NCBI GenBank assembly: GCA_026119935.1
Contig: JALRMH010000047.1
Span: forward strand, 186,001-250,000
From: Endothia cerciana
Taxonomy: Eukaryota > Ascomycota > Sordariomycetes > Diaporthales > Cryphonectriaceae
Reading direction: 5' to 3'
DNA: 64,000 bases
The stretch's first letter is position 1. Each line of letters starts with the position of its first letter. The notes beneath the pieces are model-generated. The model searched no databases. It had not been told where the DNA came from and saw nothing but the letters and a program-made list of their open reading frames with translations. Shown here piece after piece: positions 1-11,709 of the stretch. The position numbers were made by a program, and so were the translations under genes.

Positions 1-2776
1 TAGAGTTGTTTCTTCTAATGCTATTATAATTATACTTTATTAATAATTGCTAATAATATAAAGTTTCCTTAAACGCTATTATTTAATAATATACTGTATT
101 ATTTTCTATTAATATAAGCATTTAATTTTATATATATATAATCTCTTTCTATTATATATAAAGACCTTTAAGTTCTAATTATTTATAGTCTTATTATAAG
201 CAATTCTTTCCTTTTAAAGATTCTTATACTCTATAAGCTGCTCTTTAAGCTAGTCTTTTAGCTTGCTATTAGCTATGCTTGCGTTATTCCTTATTATTCT
301 AATGCTTATACTAGTCTTAAACCTTATTATAGATATAAATAATGCAGTTAGTAGTTTTGCACTGCTACTATTTGATTTTCTTATTAATGTATTCCCTAGA
401 ATAGTTATCTAGTAATCTAATATAAGCATTGCATTCTATTTTATTAAAGACTTTTTTAAACTATAGATAGAGCTCTTTAATCATTTAAATAATCTAATCC
501 TGCTTTTTAACTAAGAACTACTTATATTTAACTTTCTCTATAAAGTGCGTTTTATAACTATAATATATATATAAAATCTATACAAGCTTATAATATTATT
601 TATAAATTAAGCTAATTTTAAAGTCTTCTAGCTATTTAGCTTCAATATTCTAAATAAGTACTATAGTAAAAAGGTCCTTAAGCTTAAGGCTATATACTAT
701 ATATTTAATTATTAAGTTCTAAGTATTCTATCTTTAATCTGAGTTATAATTATAAGTTTCTCCCTCTTTTATAATATCTTTATCTTCTGTTTTTAAAATA
801 ATAAGTGCTAATATATTATCTAGCTATTAATTCTAAAGTGTTTCTTCCCTTGTAGTTTCTATAGTTACTTAAAGTAGGAGGTATTCTTTATAATAGGCTA
901 TCCTGCCTAGTTTTTAGTCTTTATTTTTAAGTTTTTAAATCTTCTTTTTAAATTCCTTTTTAAAAGTGCTTAAGCAGTCTAAGTCGCTGTCTTTTAAGAT
1001 CGTGTTATAAACTAGGCTCTTCTTATCTATTACTAGTTATCGTGTCTTCTTAAGTACTTTAAAGAACTATCTTAAGCCTTCTTTCTCTAAAAGATATATT
1101 AAGCATCTATTATTAAAGCAGAATATCTAGTTAAAGAGTCTATAGTCGCAGATAAAGTCTAACACTTACTTTAATAAAATATTATTACTCAGCTAATTAA
1201 GTTTTTATTATTAAAGGATATTTACCTATTATTTTTCTTAAACTAATTACTATTATAGTTTCTTAAATTATTTATATTCTTATATAAAATAGCTATACTT
1301 GCTATAATTATAACACTTAATACTACTATTTAGTCTTTTTATAAACTAATAGTTAGCTGCATCTAGTTCTATTAAGCTAGTATAAGTACTTCTACTCTAT
1401 ACTATACTCTAGTACTAATTTCTATTTTAATTTTTAAGCTAGAACTTCTTACTACTACTTAGCTGCAAGCGCTATATATTTTAGCTTCCTCCCTTCTTAG
1501 ACTTCTCTATCTATTGCTTATAGAGATAGTTATTAATTCTAATAGCTATATTTGCAAATATTGCAAAGTCTTCAGACTAATCCTATTTAAAGATCTTATC
1601 TTTAATTTCATCTTTAAATTCTTTATAATAGTATTTTATAAGATTCTTATCTTCCTATAAGAATTATACTGCAAGTTGCTTAAACCTGACTATATAAGCT
1701 AATGCTGACTTAGTTTATTTAAAGTCTATTAACTGCTGCGCTATAGTGCGTTCTTCGTTAGAGTTACTAAAGGTTTCTTTAAAGGCCTTCTCGAAATCTA
1801 TAAAGGAATTGAATATTTCCTTAGTACCCCTAGTATATATATCAGAGTTATTAGTATGTTTTAGATAGTTATAGAGAGAAGGCTTATACTAGATGAGAGC
1901 ATCCTTTTTAAAGCGAGTTCTAATAAGGATAACCTTCTTTAGTTCTGCAGCAAACTAGGAGGCATTATACAAGAAGTACGCCTTATAATAAATAAGAAAC
2001 TCTTAAAAGAGTTTTTAAATGCTATTATACATAGTTAGTTTATCTATCTTATAGCCTTTATTATTATTAATAATAGTAAAGGCTTAAGTACTATATTAAA
2101 TTTGCCTTTACTAAGCCTGAATAATATTCTCTTACTATTATTAATATAAGTAGAGTTATTTAATATATTAAATAAGCTAGAAGACTTGCTAGATAAGTTC
2201 TTCCTAAGTAGATTATATACTATATAAAGATAAAAAAGAGGTTCTTAAAGCTATTATATTTCTATATTATTTAAAAAGTTAATACTAAACTATTCCTAAA
2301 CAAGAGTTGTCAAAATATAATAAGCACTATAGTAATTTAAAAGATCCTTAAATACTAATTAAGTTTATACTAACAAGAGCAGTATTAAAATATAAGCCTT
2401 AAATACAGAAATATAACTAGGTTGTCTATATAAGTATTCACTACCTTTAGAGCTATTAGAGTAGGGTGTAATCTAATACTTAGATTAACAACTAAAGAGC
2501 TATATATAGTGATTCATCTAAGGGAAATGAACATGTTCTTATATATCTAGCTCTTCAGTTCTGTTAGTAGTGTTGGTTATTAGATCACCTGGATCACCTG
2601 GGTGATCTAACTAATCTAGATCACCCTGGATCACCCACCGATCCATCCTGATCCTATAACCCTAACCCTTGCTTATATAAGCCTTAGTTCCTAGGGTGTT
2701 GAATTCTTTCCTTGTCTTTCGGACAGTTGTTCCGGGTGCCCTGGTTCGTGACCTGCATGTTGGATGGGTTATAACA
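1..2776 (-). mobile_element. RIP-degraded Ty3/gypsy LTR retrotransposon (5' part)
   Basis: Very AT-rich, stop-riddled sequence with TpA excess, as left by RIP. Read on the minus strand, about 1640-1800 keeps the skeleton of a gypsy Gag capsid domain (FIDFEKAFKETFS, then LAYIVRFKQLA). About 1290-1330 keeps a CCHC zinc knuckle whose Cys, Gly and His codons have been turned into Tyr, Ser and Tyr by G:C to A:T changes. Gag lies just inside the LTR at 2316-2776, so that LTR is the 5' one. Protease, RT and integrase would lie towards position 1 and beyond the window; I could not read them. The copy is dead. Confidence 0.75.
2316..2776 (-). repeat. 5' LTR of the gypsy element
   Basis: The sequence aligns along its length with LTR-like copies at 19331, 34058, 38286 and 56455. 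On the minus strand it begins TGTTATAACCC and carries the family's telomere-like CCCTAACCC core near 2660. A GATC-rich stretch (about 2583-2655) with repeated ATCACC units is found in this copy and in the 38286 copy. The outer end at 2776 meets the hydrolase pseudogene. The distal LTR is outside the window, so a target-site duplication cannot be tested. Confidence 0.75.
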
Positions 2777-3730
2777 CCCTTGCTCCGGGTCGGAATCATT
2801 TCCTTGCTCCGGGTGAGCTAGGAAGCTCCAAAATCGCACCCTCAAGCCCCAGTCCCATCCGTCAAATTCAGTACATTCATAATTCCAGCATAATACAGAT
2901 GTGTTCGGGTCGTCGTCGGTTAGCTCTAGAGCTAGTGCACGCGAGACAGTAGATGTCGGGTCGTCGTCGGGAAGCTCTAGAGCTGATTCTTCATACAACA
3001 GCAATCTCAGGCGCTGCATTTCGTATTCTGAAGGCTCCGACCAAAAGCGAGATAAAGTTAGCATCTTAGGTCTACTGTAGTGTCGAAGTGGCCAAGCGAG
3101 CTGCTTCTGTTTGTCTGGCATTGCGTAGGCTCTAAAAAGAAATGTATCCCAGCCCTGGCTGTAAAAGTCCACAACCTGCATTGTCTTTTCCTTCCCATTG
3201 ATATAGAGCTGCACCTCTGAATTGCCCAAGCTGCCCAACTCCGTTGCGTTATCCATCATTAGTTCATAGATCACAATCCCCCTCGGACCTAGTCCCTCTA
3301 TCTGTAACTTCATTATCGCCGATAATGCTAGGTATGCTCCAGCATGAACGCCCATCATAACGACCCTAGTGCTGTCGATACAAAGTTTGTCTGCATTGTC
3401 GACAACCTATCGAAAGGCCGAATATACGTCATCGACCGGTGCAGGGAAGGCTTCGAGGCAGTAGGATACATAGAAGAGGACAAAGCTGAATATGAACATA
3501 GGTTCCTGGCCCAGTGCATCCTGACCGAACTTATGTATATCAACAGAATGCATATCGCAAGGTCGGGCGATGAAACCCCCACCATGCGCGTAGACCACAG
3601 CTAGACTGCTTGACGACGTGTTCTCGAGGGCCGCAATACGCTATACTGAGACGTCGGTGCCGTCTGTCGAGGAGATAGTATGCTCGACCTTCGTGAGCGT
3701 CAAATCATGTTTGGGGATCATTGCTGTATT
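2777..3730 (-). pseudogene. Broken alpha/beta-hydrolase (HSL/hydrolase-3 family)
   Basis: One minus-strand frame reads through an oxyanion-hole motif (VVYAHGGGFIA, about 3572-3605), a PAPVDDVYSAFR stretch and the nucleophile-elbow region (MMGVHAGAYLAL, just below 3358), in hormone-sensitive-lipase order. Two in-frame TAG codons break it: 3643-3641 (where family logic suggests Gln) and 3409-3407 (where Trp is expected after AFR). The elbow reads G-V-H-A-G, so the catalytic Ser is also missing. The frame then runs on, with acidic DDDP repeats, until the LTR edge at 2776 cuts it off. The normal reaction would be ester hydrolysis; this copy is surely inactive. Confidence 0.7.
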
Positions 3731-4317
3731 CAGGCGGATATAAGAAACGAATGCGGAGTGATCTGAACATGTTTTTTCAAAAGTTTAGCAGGTCTAGATA
3801 GGGGCGTGTAAGCTGCTTTAATAGATTTGTACTTGTAAATCTATAGTAAATTTACTAATAAATTTGCTTAATTTAGCTTGAATATATAGAAGATAATTTT
3901 TCTCGAGAGTAGATTGAAAAAACTAAGTCGTCTATATATTAGATAGATTATAATATATCTATAATAATACTTGAGATGATGTCATACATTAACCGCAGTT
4001 AATGTGTGATGTCATAGAGGGGGTTTGCAGCTGTCGGCAGTTATTCAATACCGCTGCTGTACCCTTTCTATAACAAACCTTATTTATAAGTAACTTGTCT
4101 CTCCTATACTTCCTAGTAACCTACGACATTTTTTTGGCACTTGTCTTACAATATCCGGCGCGCCCATCCTTCTTCTTGATCGACATTCCTGTGCGCTTCG
4201 CCACCAAGTCATACGCCTACGAATTGAAACCCTTGCCACCGTGGCGCATTCCACCTTCAACCTTTTCGAGTGACTGATTTTCAAACTCATATCGATTGCT
4301 CTTATAGTCCATTGATA
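3731..4317. other. AT-rich intergenic region
   Basis: No open frame was found. The centre (about 3780-3960) is AT-rich and looks RIP-affected. It contains the inverted repeat listed separately at 3977-4016 and is the likely promoter region of the gene starting at 4318. Confidence 0.5.
3977..4016. promoter_or_regulatory. Inverted repeat with paired CRE-like half sites
   Basis: Two TGATGTCAT words flank a hairpin with arms ACATTAAC and GTTAATGT and a 4-base loop CGCA. TGATGTCA is one base from the CRE consensus TGACGTCA bound by bZIP factors. It lies about 300 bp upstream of the ATG at 4318. Calling it an operator is an inference from position and symmetry. Confidence 0.35.
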
Positions 4318-7300
4318 ATGTCCTCCAAACTGCCTGATGACGATTTTTACGTCGAAGTCAACCGGGAAGATCTTACGGATGCCCCCCCCGATGTCTTGCA
4401 GTACCTCCAGAACTTGAAAGACAAGAAAAGCAAGAAGGAAGCCTGTCAGGATAGGCGGAAGACTGAGACGGGGACTCCGCAAGGAGAGGCCCGCGAGCTT
4501 TTCAAATCATTGACACAAACAATTCAAAGATTGGCCGAGCATCGGAGTGTGATCCGCAGTAAAGCGTTGACCTCACTTGTTGCAGCAGTGAACGATCTCC
4601 GAAACGAAGGTTTTGACACGAGCTCTTCGATCGGAGATTCGATATCATTCGATCGCGACGTTGTTATGGTCGATCCGCCAAGTGCAGCCGAACACAGTCA
4701 GGATCACCATTTGCAGCTTCCGATCCCTGACCAGGCCGGTATCAACGTTCACGCCGATGAGCCGGTACACGGAGGCAGCCAAGCTTGCGTCCCGTGGGGA
4801 ACATCATCCGCCCCTATCAACGTCGAGTTGTTACCTGTACAAGGTTCAAATCACACTATCCCTTTGCCCAATGTCTCCGGATCCGATTCAGAAATTCTCG
4901 AGGCCCTGGTCCAATACAGTGTGCAGCAATGGCCCGCCAAGGAACTTGACCATTTTCGTCCAGGACGGTTTGTACCCGGGTGGACATTGAATGAGCTTCT
5001 ACGGATAGATCTACCGGGTCAATACGCCTTAGGAGTTCCTCCCAGTCGAATCAACAAGCTGGACAAGACATGTATTGGTGTTGTTTTCCCTTATCATGTC
5101 AATGTTGCAAACCAGCTCTCGGAGAACGACAAGGATCATTTTGTGATTGCAATTATCAACAGGCAGGAACAGACGTTCACATCTTGGGGGATGAGCGAGG
5201 CTTTTCATGAAAAGTCAAAGAGTGCATATGAGACGGCGTTGAGTGTTGGTCTTTCTGGAAACAAGTGCGAGGTGAGACAGAATGCGAGACCCCACCAAGA
5301 CGTCTGCTGACTTGCACTAGCTCGGCGATTATACTGGCAACTGCTGTGCCTTGCGATGCGTTGAGGCCATACTATTACACTTGTTCAGGAAAAATACAGC
5401 TGAACGAAACGATACATCTCTCCGCTTGTTCTTCCTGAAACGGCTGATACAAGTCTGGACCGAGTCGAAAGATGGAGTGGTAGAGGTACAAGCACCCGAC
5501 GAGAACACGACGGCTCTCACTCCTACAAAGGATGCAACTCCATTCCAGCGCGGGACAGCAGTCGCCGGGCACCAGAACCTGTCCCGGACCCCGCTCCCTA
5601 ACGGTCCAACCAAGCAAGCTAGCACAGGGAAGACAACGGACCAGCCGTCGGTGCAAGTGGATCTCGTTTTAAAGCATCGGGCTCGCAGAGATCACTTGCC
5701 CAGGCTGGAAGAGACGCTGCCCCTGATACCGCATGCTGAGGCTAGTACACGGACAGACGCGAGATTCTCGAGGAAACGATTTGCATGCGAGTCCCCGGTG
5801 TCAATACAAAACGAGGAGGAGAATGACACAGACACTGAGCCAGCCGAGCCACCACAGAAGCGAAAGAATAAACCAACCCCTTCGATCGAGACTCTAGCCG
5901 ACGAGCTGCTTGGCGAGCGCGCGATCACGCGCATCAAAGGCCATGTACTCGCTTATAAAGAGGATGCACCTGTCTTGCCGTTGACAGTTTGCAAAAGCTG
6001 GCCCAATGTGGCAAGCGACTTTCTCAGTGTCGCCGAAAGGTGCGAAGTAAAGTCAGAGTTGTATCGTCTCCTAGCTCTGATCTTTAGAACTCGGGGACTT
6101 GATTGCATTCACACCCATGTTCGGACTCAACTCCACCTCGCTGAAGACGATCCCATTCTTCAAATACCAGCCAATTATTTTCGCAAGGTCTTTTCCCATG
6201 TTCGGACGCAGCGTACTAATGCATCATTTCGGACGTGGCTATCACAAACAAGCCGACTTCTCCGACTGGTCAATTATCTACCTTTCATACCACTCGACAG
6301 CAAGGGCAATGCTACTTTCCAACATTACGAACGAATAACATGTAAAGACGTCGATCACCTTCGCCAGCTGCTCGACAATAACCCACGCGCCGAACTATTA
6401 TCAAAGGCTGGCCAAGCGTTCCGAGAGTGCATCTTAGGGGACCGGGCCTGCCTTTGGCAGGATACTAGCTCCGAGGTACTCTCCGAGATGTCGGATGATG
6501 CTTTCCTTTCCCTGCTCACGACTACGCGTACTCCTGACTATGATCAATTGGCCATAGCATGGAATCAACTGCAGAACGATCTTGGCCCGATAGAGTCTAC
6601 TCATCCCTTCGATACAGGACCTCAATTCCAGCTCGCAATGAAGAGAGAAGTTTCTGACACGGCTCAGTCAATTGTGTTCGCGGTGGATGGAAACATCGAG
6701 GGTTTGAAGTTCCTATTCAGCACAGGGTTTGCGTCTCCATTCGATGAAAGCCATTCTCGCGGGTACAGTTTATTAAGAGTAAGTTGTGATACCCTCTTTT
6801 CCCTGAGACCTAATCTTATACATTTCAACCATTATAGTGGGCAATTTACGGTGGCCTTTCTGGCAACCACGACTACGCCGTTGTCCAGTTTCTAATTGAT
6901 CAAGGGGCACCCGTGGATGAAAAGTGAGTCAAGTATCATAATCAACCTTTGTTGTTTGTACTAGAGCTCTTAGTTAATACATTACCCTAGATCTTATGAG
7001 ATTGTAATGGATTTCCGACAACGCCTCAAGTTTAATCTTGCAAACGAGGAGGCCCTTAAATCTATCATCAATTACCCAGACCGGCAATGGTTCGAGGAGC
7101 AGAATTTTTCGTTGGCCCATCTGAACGTATTCAAAGTCTTCGATGGGTGGCTCCTTCATCCTTCTTTACACGAGACAGTCGACCTGGAAGCCAGAGACGC
7201 TCAAGGTTGCACCGCTTTCGACTGGGCCGTCTCTCGAGGTCAACTAGATGATGTCAAGAAGCTGCTTAGAATTGGCGTCAACGCTAACTCGATAAGCAAG

Positions 7301-7948
7301 GGCCGTCCTACTGCCCTCAATGCAGTCGACAGCTACAATCTCGAGGTCCTCCGCGTCGTCCTCGAAGGTGGAGCAAAGACTGATCCTCAGATGCCAACAG
7401 ATTTAGTGGAACGCCGTGATAGCCCCCTCATATCAGCTGCTTTGTATAGCCGGGCCGATATGGTTGATCTGCTTCTCCAGCACGGCGCCGATATCAACGC
7501 TGAGAACCCGGAGGGCCTGACAGCGCTACATGCTGCGGCTGTCTCGAACAGTGTCGAGTGTGCGATCATCCTACTTAAACAAGAAGGCGCTGATATAAAC
7601 TCTATGTCAAGCCAGCAACTCACACCACTCATGACGGCGATAATACACAACAGCCACAAGGTGCTAAGCTTGTTCCTCAAGCAGTGCGCCGACCCTATAA
7701 TTAGCATCCAGATGTTAATTTTGGTAACCATCCACGCGGATGTACAGACCATGGAGATTCTCCGCTCGTCCAGCGTTTTCGACGTGGCTCAGGTCGATAA
7801 TGTCGCCGCCAGCCAGGAGTTGTTCGCAAATCGGATGGCCAAAGACGAGTCTGGGGAAGTTGGGTTGGAGTCCGCGTTCGAGAACTTGATCTCCGCTCGT
7901 ACTAGAGCTGCCCCGCCACCCTTGCCGGACCGTATTGAATACGAATAG
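4318..7948 (+). CDS. Ulp1-like (C48-like) region plus ankyrin-repeat protein
   Basis: Four exons (4318-5271, 5321-6778, 6838-6923, 6991-7948) join in frame to about 1151 residues; introns are 49, 59 and 67 bp with good GT-AG signals. The ATG at 4318 is the first in frame. Residues about 230-340 resemble a Ulp1/C48 cysteine-protease fold: a His in KDHFVIAI (about 274) and a Cys in GDYTGNCCAL (about 326) split by intron 1. The usual Asp and the DCG around the Cys are not canonical, so activity is uncertain. Residues about 475-500 are basic (nuclear-signal-like). From about 805 to 1100 there are ankyrin repeats (for example DMVDLLLQHGADINAENPEG). This may be a deSUMOylase-like enzyme with a target-binding tail. 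A rearranged relic of its N-terminal region lies at 44.2-44.6 kb. Confidence 0.65.
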
Positions 7949-8349
7949 TACTTCTATTATTCCTAATTATAGTTAGTAATAGTAGCGATAGTTTCAATTC
8001 CTTCCCAAGGTATTGTGTATGTCATCATTTTTCTCCATGTGCCTTTTCAGTAGACTGCACCCCTTGAAACTTCAAAATAATAATAGTGGTGGCGACGATA
8101 TTACAGTACTTGCGATAGTCTGGGCTGTGGAGAAAGAGGGGCTGCTTTCGGCTAATAGATTAACACCGCGTTAGTTATGTACTATATAACATGATCTCTG
8201 AAAGGACAGATCACATGCTGAGAACCCCGCTCTGTGAAATTATTTAAAATATCAAAACACTCTCCATCCCTTGGAATATTATACAACAAATCATCTTCGA
8301 TTTTATTCGACGTCCTATTCATTTGCACTCCCTGCACTATCTTGCTAGG
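7949..8349. other. Intergenic region
   Basis: Spacer between the ankyrin gene and the NIF3-like gene. It is AT-rich after the stop at 7948. I see no further gene or repeat. Confidence 0.5.
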
Positions 8350-8768
8350 ATGATTGCTAACGTCGCCGTCCAGCGCTATTTGCTGACCTTCTACGTGCCG
8401 GGTTCGCACCTTGAGGCTTGTAAGAAAGCGATCTTCGAGGCGGGCGTGGGTCACTACTTGAATTACTCTGAATGCTGTTTTACGACTCCGGGCACCGGCC
8501 AGTTCCGGCCTGGGGACGCGGCCAATCCGCATATCGGCACTCAAGGTACTATCGAGCAAGTGTCGGAGCTGAAGGTGGAGGTCTCATGCGTCGGCAATAA
8601 TATTGTGAAGGACGCTGTCGAGGCGCTGAAGAGGCAAGTTCCAATATAGCCTCACGAATTATCACAAGACCACCGGTGGGATAGCGGTCTAACTAATACC
8701 TCAACACCCACAGAGCCCACCCTTACGAGGAGGTTGCTTATCATGTCTTCAAGGTGGAGGATTTCTAG
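8350..8768 (+). CDS. NIF3-like / YqfO insert-domain-like small protein
   Basis: About 112 residues from two exons (8350-8633, 8714-8768). The sequence has the family's RYLLTFYVPGSHLEACKKAI start, a TGQFRPGDAANP core and a HPYEEVAYHVFKVE end, as in the CutA-like domain of NIF3/YqfO/YbgI proteins, here free-standing. The intron begins GCAAGT and ends CACAG: a GC-AG intron. Reading straight through would stop at 8649 and lose the conserved PYEE end; splicing restores it in frame. The domain is usually linked to metal or nucleotide binding, and its cellular role is not settled. Nothing in the sequence suggests damage. Confidence 0.8.
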
Positions 8769-8824
8769 ATGCGTTAGTTTCTAAGCTACTCCGAGGCTAT
8801 AAATAAAGGGTGTCTGGGGATAAT

Positions 8825-8846
8825 GGGCCAGTGACTCACTGGGCCT
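8825..8846. repeat. Palindrome centred on TGACTCA
   Basis: An inverted repeat CCAGTGA-C-TCACTGG with partly matching GC-rich flanks. A longer, perfect version is at 39197-39219 and a degenerate one near 34036-34055. TGACTCA is the Gcn4/AP-1 bZIP site. Confidence 0.5.
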
Positions 8847-8869
8847 CATTCAAATACCGTATATTTGAG

Positions 8870-10440
8870 ACTTGAATTGAATGATCTTTCGAAGTGGGAA
8901 CCAGTTGGATGTAGCTTTGGCACCGACAAACAGTCCCAGCGAGACCTCAGGGAACGGTGCCAGTGATATCTAGAACTCCGACAAGCTGCTGCGAAGGCTC
9001 TCGATATGCTAACGACTCCCCCGATGACGATGCCAACTGGTCAACCTTGTCACTTGATGCGTAGATAAAGAACGAGCTCAGTGTTTACTGCCACTCCTTT
9101 GTTCTATCGAGTCCGACAATATCGATAATGGAAATTGCAGGTAGCTCTCCTCTTCGATTCGTGTTAACGACGGTACCGAGGTAAAGGCCTGAAAACCTTA
9201 AACTTCTGTTTTAACGTTCTCTTCGATAGTGAGCGGGTACATGTTGATAATCAGCAGCGGGCAAGCAGTGGTTATTGTAGTCTCAGATTTGTAGGAGCGT
9301 CGGTTCGGAGCAGTATCCGACTCAGTGAGAGTTCAACGCCCGTCAAGCCGCTGTCGTTGACCTCGATCAACTTGCCGGTCTCGGACTCGTACGAACATGA
9401 TTGCCAACAGCTTCTCGCCTCCACCATTGTCAACAAACACAGCAGCGGGCCCCAGCATAAACACGACGGAGACTATAGCTGGCCAAGTCAGAGCCAACTT
9501 CACTACGCGGATGGATCTGCTATCGTCGGTTGTCATATTCATGAGGATCGAGACGGTCATTGCCCTCACAATCATCCCGGGCTCATGATCTCGGATGCGT
9601 GATGGCGAGCATGTTCGCGGTGGCTGCGGTGTTAGTAGCCCCGATCATCATAAAACACCTGAACTCGGGCATGTTTATTATTGGGTTGATAAGGGCGTTC
9701 GTGGGCGCTGTCTCTGCAGCTCTTGCAGGTGATGGTCATGGCGGTCCTCACAGTAGTGCCTCATGGCCATGTTTGGAAGAATTTTACGCCCATGGGCGTG
9801 CGCACGATGCCGCCCATGTCTGTGTTCTTGGCAATCTCCACGTTGATCCGGGCTTCATCTGACATGTTGCGCACCAACTTAGTTCTGTTAATTCTGTTGA
9901 CAATCGATATCTTGTCGCGGTACTTGCACGTGGCCAGCCTTGTGTTCACTATCTTGCAGCCCGCCTCGAACTGACTCGATTCCAAGATCATGCTAACCGA
10001 GATATCGGTGTATGACTTCGGCACCAGATGCTCGTAGGCAACGACCTCGGCTGTGATTGTTATCCCGATGGCGGTCTCTCACGAGGTGCAGACGGTGGCG
10101 GGGAAGATGCCCTTGCCTCAGAACTCGTCGATGTAGCTGGCTTTGGCAATGACCTTCGCTTGCTCCGGTCAGCTTCGTGGTTCATCCACGCCCTCGCCGG
10201 TATCAAGTAGAGAAGCCAGTCTAAGTTCTGAAAGCCAGAATGAAGATGAGTAGATAACAGATAACAGAAATGGAAAAGAACTGGCTTGGAACATGCATCA
10301 AGAAGGAGGTATATATGGTTTGTTCCTTTACATATTTTTGAACCAGAATTAGAGCGCCACCGCACCAAATATAACGGACGTTCCAGCAATAGGCAAGAGT
10401 TCATGCAAACCAAGCATGCTGGTAGAATTAAGGATAGCAA
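8870..10440. other. Unrecognised, probably degenerate coding sequence
   Basis: GC-rich stretch with short overlapping frames on both strands. The minus strand from about 10180 to 9760 reads as protein-like (for example AEVVAYEHLVPKSYTDIS and INVEIAKNTDMGGIVRT) but is broken by TGA/TAG codons upstream. I do not recognise the family. It looks like the remains of a gene rather than non-coding spacer. The several 60-100 codon frames on the plus strand are more likely shadows. Confidence 0.35.
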
Positions 10441-10499
10441 ACAAAGGCCATATAAGCATTAGAACATGGTGGAAAATCTGTGTTATATCTGTTCTGAGA

Positions 10500-11505
10500 G
10501 TTGGCAGCCTTATAGTTGACCTAATACCCAGGACGCACTACTTGCCATGTCCTATAGACCACCCCACTGGCACCCAACGACTGTGATTCCAAGGCGGCAT
10601 GTCCAAGCCTTTTCGATTAATCATGCCTTCCCATGCTACTGGGACAACTGGTGCAAGAGATCGATGACAGTGGCCTAGATATAATTAGCTAGGAAGGTAA
10701 CAGTATCAGTAATACATACTACACAATTCCCATCCTGTGTACTGAATATGTATGTTCTTGTGTTCTCCACAGGGCTGTCTGATAGCATATAGAGCACACC
10801 ATTCGGCAGCTTGAGTAAGGTAGTGGCCACAGCCATAATTTATCTGTATTGTTGTATTAGTAAAGCTTGCCTACATCTTCAAATTCTAGACATACCTTGT
10901 TGAATTTGCACATTTTGCAGAGCCTTGTCGAAAAGTGCACTTTCACGCAGGTGCTTCCTATGGAATTATGTTATATAATTCCGAATATATAGCAAGCCAT
11001 AGGATGTAGACCAGAATCGCATACTTTCTGAAGCTAGCGGATTAGTAACAGAGATTATACCAGTCAGTCAAGCTGACATTACTTTTGATTGTCTGACCTG
11101 GTATATGTGTAACAAAGGCTGCATAAGAACCAGGGAACGGCTTGCCACTGTATTTGACTTCACATATTTTTGTAGAGCAGACAGATAGGCACATTTAGGA
11201 ATGTACCACAAAGAGCAGCAGGAAGCAAGCAGTATAAGGCACAAGTCATGCATATATCACTGACTTTACCGAGGCCACAGCAAAATGCCTCCCACAGTCG
11301 ATGCGTCAACTTCCACCCTACCACTCACAATTTCTATGTCTGAAACATCGTTCGGGCTAGAAGTTGATATCCCGTTTTCAGTAGCATGCTCCCAGCCTAT
11401 AATCTCAAGCCACAGTCCCGGGATACATGGCCCTATAAGCATGGTCCCTAGCTGTGGTCCCCAGCCACATACCCCGGATAGTTGTTGTGCTTGCTTTTCC
11501 CCCAA
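10500..11505 (-). CDS. Possible multi-exon gene, unknown family
   Basis: An opening exon may start near 11505 (MGEKQAQQLSGVCGWG...) and end at CCTCG|GTAAAG near 11270. A middle piece reads VKYSGKPFPGSYAAFVTHIP before a GTCAGA donor near 11100. A later piece reads MAVATTLLKLPNGVLYMLSD around 10830. Several splice-like signals lie between them, but I could not join all parts with certainty and stops follow near 10680. It may be a real gene with four or more exons or a decaying one. The opening codon is not clearly ATG. Confidence 0.3.
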
Positions 11506-11709
11506 TAGACACCATTGACTTTTGCAATAGCTTCAATTTATGAGGTCACAGAGCGCAGAAGTATTCATTACTCAAAAGCAAATCATATCGGGTGGACAGT
11601 ATTTGGGGCAAGAGCCCGGAGGGGGGAGGGACAGGGCTTTGATGCATGACTTGTCAGCGACCACTGTTTGAGCATAAAAGGCTAGCACATCTCATTACTA
11701 TAAAATCTC

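Noticed and set aside
2656..2672. CCCTAACCC taken as a telomere or internal telomere tract
   Set aside because: It lies at a fixed place inside an LTR family found at seven sites, with at most two units in a row.
9357..9862. Three plus-strand frames of 63-100 codons as genes
   Set aside because: They overlap one another in different frames and lack domains; the minus strand looks more protein-like.
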